Made by a program: the position numbers and the translations under genes. A DNA stretch of 64,000 bases from Periconia sp. R9002. Lineage: Eukaryota; Ascomycota; Dothideomycetes; Pleosporales; Periconiaceae. The notes beneath the pieces are model-generated. The model worked only from the letters and a program-made list of their open reading frames with translations, made no database searches and was not told the DNA's origin. This document shows, one piece after another, positions 58,417 to 64,000 of the stretch. The stretch covers positions 124,001 through 188,000 of the forward strand of contig JAMAHW010000058.1 of the NCBI GenBank assembly GCA_023627715.1. Direction: 5' to 3'. Numbering within the stretch: position 1 is the first letter of the stretch; every line of letters starts with the position of its first letter.

Positions 58417-59412
58417 ATGACCGCCGCACCCCTCCGCTGGGGCATCCTCGGCACAAGCTTCATCAGCCACACAGTCGTAAACTCCATCGCCCAAAGCCCC
58501 AACTCAACACCCTACGCGGTCTTCGGGCGCAATCAAGACCGCCTCCAAGCCTTCGCCGACAAATTCAGCATCCCAAAACGGTACACAACCATCAATGAGC
58601 TCCTCGACGATCCCAGCGTGGACGTCGTCTACGTCGGGCTGCCCAACCACATGCACCACGACGCCGTCGTGGCCGCCGCAGCACGCGGGAAACCCATTCT
58701 ATCCGAGAAGTCGCTCTGCACGACCCTCGACGACGCGCATGCCATGCGCACCGCGTGTAGAAACGCAAATGTCTTTTTCATAGAAGGCCTCATGTACCTC
58801 TGCCACCCGTTCATGGAGGAGGTGGGAGATATTATCAAATCCGGCGACCTCGGCACCATCAAATCCCTAAACGGGCACTACGCGGCGAACATCTGGAAAA
58901 AAGCGAATCCGCTGGGTCGGGGCACGATTTACAATCTAGGATGCTACCCAGCATCACTAATGCAATTCGTGGTCGAAACGGCGTTTGGGCGGGACGCGTT
59001 CGCGAAGCGAACGCTCCACGCGAGCGGGAATCGCAATGCGGAGACGGACGTTGTGCAGGATGCGTCGCTCGTGGTGCGGTTCGACAACGGCGTGTTGGGG
59101 AATTTGTTCTCGACGGATAGTTATGGGAATGATTTTGGGTTTACGGTTATGGGGGATAAGGCGGTGATGCGGTTCCGGACGAATCCGTGGCTGCCGAAGG
59201 CTGGGGAGAATGTGATTGAGATTAAGCCGTATGGTGGGGAGGCGAGGGAGGTTGTTGTGCAGGGTGAGTTTGATGCGTTTGGGTATCAGGTTAGGAAGGT
59301 GGAGGAGTATTTGGGGAAGGGGAGGTTGGAGGCTGTGAGGCCGTCGTTGGGTTTGGATCAGTCGGTGGAGCTTATGGCGTTGTTGACGGAGTGGGAACAT
59401 GGTGTTTCGTGA
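58417..59412 (+). CDS. Gfo/Idh/MocA-family NAD(P)-dependent oxidoreductase
   Basis: A 331-residue intronless gene. The N-terminal Rossmann fold shows the dinucleotide motif GILGTSFISHT, followed by VVYVGLPNHMH and the EKSL loop (variant of the EKPx motif whose Lys acts in catalysis). The C-terminal half contains the conserved FFIEGLMYLCHPFM and GTIYNLGCYPASL, with the likely catalytic Tyr/His region. The family includes D-xylose 1-dehydrogenases and dihydrodiol dehydrogenases; this one most resembles that subgroup in length and motif spacing. The substrate is probably a sugar or diol and is not determined. Adjacent genes do not suggest a pathway. Confidence 0.88.
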   Translation: MTAAPLRWGILGTSFISHTVVNSIAQSPNSTPYAVFGRNQDRLQAFADKFSIPKRYTTINELLDDPSVDVVYVGLPNHMHHDAVVAAAARGKPILSEKSLCTTLDDAHAMRTACRNANVFFIEGLMYLCHPFMEEVGDIIKSGDLGTIKSLNGHYAANIWKKANPLGRGTIYNLGCYPASLMQFVVETAFGRDAFAKRTLHASGNRNAETDVVQDASLVVRFDNGVLGNLFSTDSYGNDFGFTVMGDKAVMRFRTNPWLPKAGENVIEIKPYGGEAREVVVQGEFDAFGYQVRKVEEYLGKGRLEAVRPSLGLDQSVELMALLTEWEHGVS

Positions 59413-59488
59413 ATATAGTGAGTGCAAAACAATATCCTTGGAATGGTACAAGAATTGTATTTATCATCATTTTCCGTCTTTACCTATC

Positions 59489-61225
59489 CTACCGATCAAA
59501 ATACCAACTCACCTCCTCGTACACATACCCAAGCAGTGGAGGCACCCACACCGTAACCGCCACAACCTGACCAAACCCCCAATCCGATCGATCCATCATA
59601 TTCAACGAAGTCCCAATCGAAAGCAGCGAAAGCTGCATCCCAGCACCGGCAAGGAAACACAAGCTCAACAACACGTACACGATCGTACCTAGGGTGTGTT
59701 GTCCCAAGAGAGGGACCCTGTAATATCTCTGTGGATGCTGCGACACCTCCTCTTCGATGGCTTTTTCAACTTTATTACCGTGTTTTTGATGGTTCTTACG
59801 ACGAGCGACGACCCATTTCCACGCCACCATCCCAATCAGACAAGCCGTCGAGAACCCCCAAATAATCGGCGTCAACACCCTCAACTTCCTCGATGCAGCC
59901 GTGATATCCTCCCTCCCCAAGACATTATTCTTCGGACAAACCGCGAGCCCAGAGAACCCACCACACTCGTCGATCGCGGAGAGTTTATACATGAACTGCT
60001 GATACGCGCGGTAGCGGTCTTTCTCGCTGGTGATTTGGTTGTTGATGGGGATGATGCCGTGGTAGAGGGTCCAGTAGACGATGGACGAGAGGAGCCAGCA
60101 TACGTAGGTTAGGAGTGTTACGTCGAGGGAGGCGCGGCCGCGGTGCAGCAGCATGAGGTAGGCGAAGGCGAGGGGAAGGACGCCGTTGGTGGCGAGGGGG
60201 GTTAGCATGAAGGTCATGAGCATGTTGGTGTCGAAGATGTTGTAGGTTAGGGATGCGATTTGGAGCGTGGCGCTGAAGTAGCATTGTGTTTTGTGGAATT
60301 GGGTTAGGAATGTGTCGAAGAATTTCTGGTGGGATCTTTCTTCGTCGGAGGAGGTGGAGGAGGACGGATGTGGCTTTTCGAGGGGGGTTTTGGTCGTGCA
60401 TTTGGGGGAGTGGGAGGGGAGGTTGGAGGTGGACTTTTTCCAATCTGAGGCTATAAACCCAGATAGGATGAACCACAAGATGATGACGAGCATGCATTGC
60501 ATGATGTACGATGCGAAGACCTGCGCAAAAACAACATGAGACGAAAGATTCAACACAAACGCGAAGAGACTTACACCAATCCCCACGACATCGGCATCCG
60601 CAAATGGGAGAGAATCATACGGTTTCGTGGCATTGCACATCGATTTTAGACATTGATCGATTCCCTGCAGGTCCGGTCTCGTGCTATTTCGTAACAAGTT
60701 CACCGCAGAGCAACTTTGTTTGCAAATCTTCGAGTTTCGTGCATTGTTGCATGTCCGGGTCAAACAATCCGTCACGGCACCTGTGACTCTGCGGAGCTGA
60801 GCGTCGGTCGCATTCGTAGGTATTTTATGGCCTATGAGGTTTGTTATGTTCGACGGCAAGACGCCGTCTTGCGCGAGGTATCCAGCCATAGCAGGGACAT
60901 TGGCACAAGTGCGATAGCGCCGTATAGGCGCCTCACCGTTGCCCTCGTAGCTTGTAAGCTGAGAAAGAGAAAGGTAGATTGAAGAAACGTCGGAGCAGTC
61001 ATTCAGACAATCACCGCTCATACAAACGGATGGCCCGAAAGTAGGTGCCTGGCTGTTGAAAGCTGCTTGACAGACGGGCGAAGACAAATCATTGGGGTAA
61101 CAACACTCCAAACGTGTTGCGGTGGAATTCCCAATGTCCTGGCAATATATTGGGTCAGAATACATAATAGTATCTTGCAAAAAACACTTGTGGAGTCTTC
61201 TGCTTCGATGCTTAAATTTTCGCAT
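59489..61225 (-). CDS. Cysteine-rich multi-pass membrane protein of unknown function
   Basis: From the ATG at 61223-61225, a luminal or extracellular N-terminal domain of about 200 residues holds many cysteines and several NxT/S sites (CCYPNDL, CLNDCSD, CLTRTCNNARNSKIC). It is followed by about seven hydrophobic segments. An intron near 60530-60580 lies at the first helix. No catalytic motif was recognised. The layout (cysteine-rich ectodomain, long charged loop, seven-helix-like C-terminus) resembles conserved uncharacterised fungal membrane proteins. No signal peptide precedes the cysteine-rich region in this frame, so a 5' exon may be missing. I do not assign a function. Confidence 0.62.
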   Translation of the reverse strand: MRKFKHRSRRLHKCFLQDTIMYSDPIYCQDIGNSTATRLECCYPNDLSSPVCQAAFNSQAPTFGPSVCMSGDCLNDCSDVSSIYLSLSQLTSYEGNGEAPIRRYRTCANVPAMAGYLAQDGVLPSNITNLIGHKIPTNATDAQLRRVTGAVTDCLTRTCNNARNSKICKQSCSAVNLLRNSTRPDLQGIDQCLKSMCNATKPYDSLPFADADVVGIGVSLFAFVLNLSSHVVFAQVFASYIMQCMLVIILWFILSGFIASDWKKSTSNLPSHSPKCTTKTPLEKPHPSSSTSSDEERSHQKFFDTFLTQFHKTQCYFSATLQIASLTYNIFDTNMLMTFMLTPLATNGVLPLAFAYLMLLHRGRASLDVTLLTYVCWLLSSIVYWTLYHGIIPINNQITSEKDRYRAYQQFMYKLSAIDECGGFSGLAVCPKNNVLGREDITAASRKLRVLTPIIWGFSTACLIGMVAWKWVVARRKNHQKHGNKVEKAIEEEVSQHPQRYYRVPLLGQHTLGTIVYVLLSLCFLAGAGMQLSLLSIGTSLNMMDRSDWGFGQVVAVTVWVPPLLGYVYEEVSWYFDR

Positions 61226-61673
61226 CAGTTATACTCGTGTTATTTCGACCTGGAGGTCTGACGACGTCATAGGCGCTCTTATGGAGGCCTGAATCATAAT
61301 GTGCTGTGCAACTCAATCGGGGGCCACCTCTCAAAGCTGAAGGACACAACCATAAGCTTTTCTCGTATTGACTCGGAACTTTCTGATTCCCGTTCCCTTC
61401 ACGGTTATCGCCGAGTAGATCATCGCGCTGCAGGCTTAAGCAGTTTTGCGCCCATACCTAGTTCGATTAACGTGCATAAAGCAACTTCGGAAGAAACGCA
61501 AACGATTAATATAGCAGTGAAATAGCTTTCGTGATATCATATAGTGTTCAATTAGCAAACCCGCACAGGGAAAACTCGAGATATGTATGTGTATTTGAAG
61601 AGTCCGCGCTATTGCAAGTATGTATTTCTTTGCGCTCCTCAACCACAATGCTGCTGCATGATTGGGTATCACT
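61226..61673. other. Intergenic, no gene recognised
   Basis: About 0.45 kb between the start of the membrane protein and the 3' end of the Aim32-like gene. No further feature seen. Confidence 0.5.
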
Positions 61674-62883
61674 TTACCAGCTCGTTACCTCTTTACACCG
61701 ATCAAATCCACCCCTCAGCTGCCTTTCAGGTTTCACTACTTTTCCCTGCAAAACAGTGTATCGAATAACGTTTTCGCAGTCCTCGGGACGAATGCGCGCG
61801 AGCCAAATGCATTGCGCGGCCTCTCCGTTACCCTCCTCTTCCTGCGCTTTGTTGACATCCAATACTACTTTGTCTTCAGATCCATTTTCCTGCTCTTCGC
61901 CTTGCTTTTCAGCCTGCTTGACAGCTGATGCCTTTCGATAGATCATGACGTTCGCGGAGAATTTGTGTCCTCCAACGTGACTTATGAAGTAGATGCCTAC
62001 ACCCCCTGGTCGTTCATCGTGCAGATCGCGATACAGGCCAAGGGGCCTCAGGTGCCTCTCAAATTCACGGCGCAGAAGCGGTGCGGACTGTCCACAGCGG
62101 GCATCGCGAGTCTTCTGGCTGCACAGAAGAATGAGGTATTTGTGAGGGCAGGGTCGAGCCTGTAGTGCCGGGGCAGAGATGCTTGGAGGTATGGCAGATT
62201 CGGTGGAGGTGGCTGTCGTTTCTTCGGCAGATTTCTCTGCGGTGAAAGGTAATGGGGAAGTATTCGTGGGGCCTTTGTCCACATAGTTCCGAATGAGATC
62301 GGGGGTATTCGCGGGCGTTACGTGGTCGATGAATTGGAAAGACGGGAGAAGCAGGACGGTCGTGCTATGGTCGGAATGTTCGGGGATAGGAATATTAGAG
62401 GCAGAAAGCATCAGTTTCTGTTCCGGTCAATAAGGGAAGCGATATAAAAAAAGAGTTGGTTGCAATAAGTCGACTCACCCCATTGCTAGGCTTCACGCCG
62501 CCCTTGTCCACGGCCTCCATGATGCTGCCCTTTTCATCTGCGACATCGCGCACCCAATCCGTCTTTCCCGTGCCAACAATCAGATGTGTACTCCATCCTT
62601 TGACGTGGCCGTAGAGCTCTTCGGTCTCGTCGATGGTGAATTTACTCGGATATTTTATGGTGCAGCTGGAGCAGTCATGCAGACAGTCATCACCGTCAAC
62701 CGCGGGGTCGGTGGTAGGGAAAAGTGCTTCCGACGTGGGCGCTTTCGTGAACTCGCCCAGCTTTTTCAGCGTCGGCACCGGATTCGAAGACGAGGTGGGC
62801 GTGAGCTTGTAATAGAAGTTTTTGAGTGTTGCCGTCATTTTATAGGCGGCAAACGGCTTGTACGTCGAGTCTTTGGGGCCCAT
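61674..62883 (-). CDS. Aim32/Apd1-family thioredoxin-like ferredoxin protein
   Basis: Start at the ATG at 62881-62883, with one intron at about 62405-62475. The N-terminal segment has clustered cysteines (CLHDCSSC) and the family hallmark HLIVGTGKTDWVRD. The C-terminal thioredoxin-like domain has CSQKTRDARCG, a SHVGGHKFSANVMIY histidine motif and an IWLARIRPEDC segment. Yeast Apd1 and mitochondrial Aim32 of this group bind a [2Fe-2S] cluster with Cys/His ligation; Aim32 acts in redox quality control of the mitochondrial intermembrane space. About 380 residues, containing a serine/threonine-rich linker that is not conserved. Housekeeping-type, intact. Confidence 0.82.
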
Positions 62884-63262
62884 TTCCGCCTTCTTATATT
62901 CAATCTGATTAGATTGATAACCAAGTGAATAACGCCGAGCTTGGCGGAATTATTTCCGACGCTACTCCGAATCGGTACTCGAGCGCGTACGTGGGGTCAC
63001 GTGGGAGTGTCCCTTCAAAGGATGGATTGATAAGTATGCAATTTAATGGTGGTTAGAAATGCATACTGCTTGCGGCAAGAGGAGATGCAGGTCGTATCTG
63101 TACTGTACCCCTTGAGTAGGTATATACTCGAGCACGGATCGTGATGGCTGTCGTGACCACGCGTCACCTCGGATTTGTTGTATCTCCGAGCCCCGTTGTC
63201 CGAGCTCGGCTTCACAACTTCACCGACCATCAATTCATCAACCCAACAACGTCCTAACATCA
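62884..63262. promoter_or_regulatory. Shared upstream region of the divergent Aim32-like gene and the terminal gene
   Basis: 379 bp between the two outward-facing start codons, so both promoters are expected here. No specific element was identified. Confidence 0.4.
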
Positions 63263-64000
63263 ATGCGGCTCCAAATTCTCGAAGGAGCTCCCCGCTATGA
63301 GGACCTCGATTTTAGTCCTGCCTCTCTGCTTGATCCCGCAGCCGCTGCAGAGCTGTTCAATTCCCAATTTGAGCTCAACGACAGCACTGAAGAATCAACT
63401 ACAACTGTGAAATGGCGTCGTCTTGGATCGAAAGGTGAACGCCTGCATACAGGATGGTCTCAACCACATCTACCTGGCAGTGGGACTCCCAGCTTTTCAT
63501 TTTCGCTACCCAACGTCGAGGGAGTGACGCAAGTCCAACTCGATGACACCTCCACCATGAACACTTACCTAGCTGAACAAACTCCCCTCGTGGATGATTT
63601 CTTAGAACATTCACTTGCTTTTCACGACGCACTTCTATCATCCCAGCTTATGGCTGATGATGCAGCGGATCGAACCGTCTCTTCTGATTCTTTCCTCGAT
63701 AATACTTCTTTCCTTGCCTCGGTAAGACCCGAGTCCACCTCCGCCTCGCTCGGAGATGCACCTAACCAGAGTGGACCAATCCTAGAAATCCCCTCAACAA
63801 CGATACTGACGACGCTGGCTTCACTACCCAGCGCCAGCCATCTCCGGTCTATTTCCCCACAAACTCCCACAGTAAACATTCTATGTGTCGCTACCACGTC
63901 TCCAGAGAGGAAAGAAGTCCTCGTAAAAAGAGGGACTTTCAAAATGACGATTCAGGAAATAACAGTTGCTGATGAAACGAAATCTGGCTTCAAAGTCTCA
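63263..64000 (+). CDS. Conserved fungal protein, 3' end outside window
   Basis: A frame from the ATG at 63263 stays open for all 246 codons to the window end. It starts MRLQILEGAPRYEDLDFSP, then is acidic and Ser/Thr-rich, and ends in a more structured segment (NILCVATTSPE, EVLVKRGTFKMTIQEITVADET). That last segment resembles the beginning of an OB-fold nucleic-acid-binding domain, but I cannot confirm the family from the visible part. Intact as far as it goes. Divergent from the Aim32-like gene. Confidence 0.6.
   Translation, partial: MRLQILEGAPRYEDLDFSPASLLDPAAAAELFNSQFELNDSTEESTTTVKWRRLGSKGERLHTGWSQPHLPGSGTPSFSFSLPNVEGVTQVQLDDTSTMNTYLAEQTPLVDDFLEHSLAFHDALLSSQLMADDAADRTVSSDSFLDNTSFLASVRPESTSASLGDAPNQSGPILEIPSTTILTTLASLPSASHLRSISPQTPTVNILCVATTSPERKEVLVKRGTFKMTIQEITVADETKSGFKVS

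Noticed and set aside
58957..59451. 164-codon minus-strand frame rich in Pro, Arg and His opposite the Gfo/Idh/MocA gene
   Set aside because: Composition reflects the GC-rich antisense of a real gene; no motif.
59985..60497. 170-codon His/Pro-rich frame overlapping the cysteine-rich membrane protein
   Set aside because: Out-of-frame shadow of the transmembrane coding region on the same strand.
1..64000. CRISPR arrays, rRNA, tRNA genes or bacterial-type operons
   Set aside because: No direct-repeat arrays or tRNA-like cloverleafs stood out, and the intron-rich genes show a fungal nuclear genome. A tRNA scan would be needed to exclude short tRNA genes.

Overview
The window is nuclear DNA from a filamentous ascomycete (Pezizomycotina-type). 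Genes are interrupted by short introns of about 50-60 nt with GTATGT/GTAAGT-like donors, CTAAC/CTGAC branch sites and YAG acceptors. Proteins belong to fungus-specific families and long gene-poor stretches separate gene groups. I cannot name the genus. Splice sites were placed by eye, using reading-frame continuity and family resemblance.

Layout. (1) 0-6.3 kb: 3' part of a cytochrome P450 and a bifunctional class II/class I diterpene cyclase, apparently the right edge of a diterpenoid cluster. (2) 6.3-10.9 kb: a gene-poor stretch with two decayed P450 fragments on opposite strands. (3) 10.9-23.9 kb: secreted multicopper oxidase, EGF-containing 3-phytase, F-box-like protein, TauD-type 2-oxoglutarate dioxygenase, and two major facilitator transporters (UNC93-like and monocarboxylate-like), then a 177-bp inverted-repeat element. 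(4) 24.8-26.1 kb: a DMATS-type aromatic prenyltransferase whose last exon lies outside its longest open frame. (5) 28.8-38.1 kb: alpha/beta hydrolase with a PKL peroxisomal tail, stand-alone adenylating enzyme, rhodopsin-type receptor, phenylalanine ammonia-lyase with two hidden 5' exons, and a secreted beta-propeller. Together these look like a phenylpropanoid-activating metabolic group. (6) 40.1-53.9 kb: F-box/ankyrin protein, transporter relic, a gasdermin-like protein, an intact DUF7580-like/subtilisin (S8) protease, and, divergent from the protease, a very large fusion of zinc-finger region, CUE-like, protein-kinase-like and degraded S8 domains. (7) 56.2-64 kb: housekeeping-type genes (PGAP4-like glycosyltransferase, Gfo/Idh/MocA oxidoreductase, cysteine-rich membrane protein, Aim32/Apd1-like protein, and an unidentified protein cut by the window end).

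The most notable part is 43.9-53.9 kb. A gasdermin-like gene lies directly downstream of a catalytically complete S8 protease gene, the arrangement known for fungal gasdermin/protease allorecognition pairs (HET-Q1/HET-Q2). Head-to-head with that protease is a multidomain gene ending in an S8-like domain whose catalytic Asp and oxyanion Asn are not conserved. I infer a regulated-cell-death or allorecognition locus in which the large protein may sense or control the active protease. The sequence supports the domains and the gene order; the mechanism is inference.
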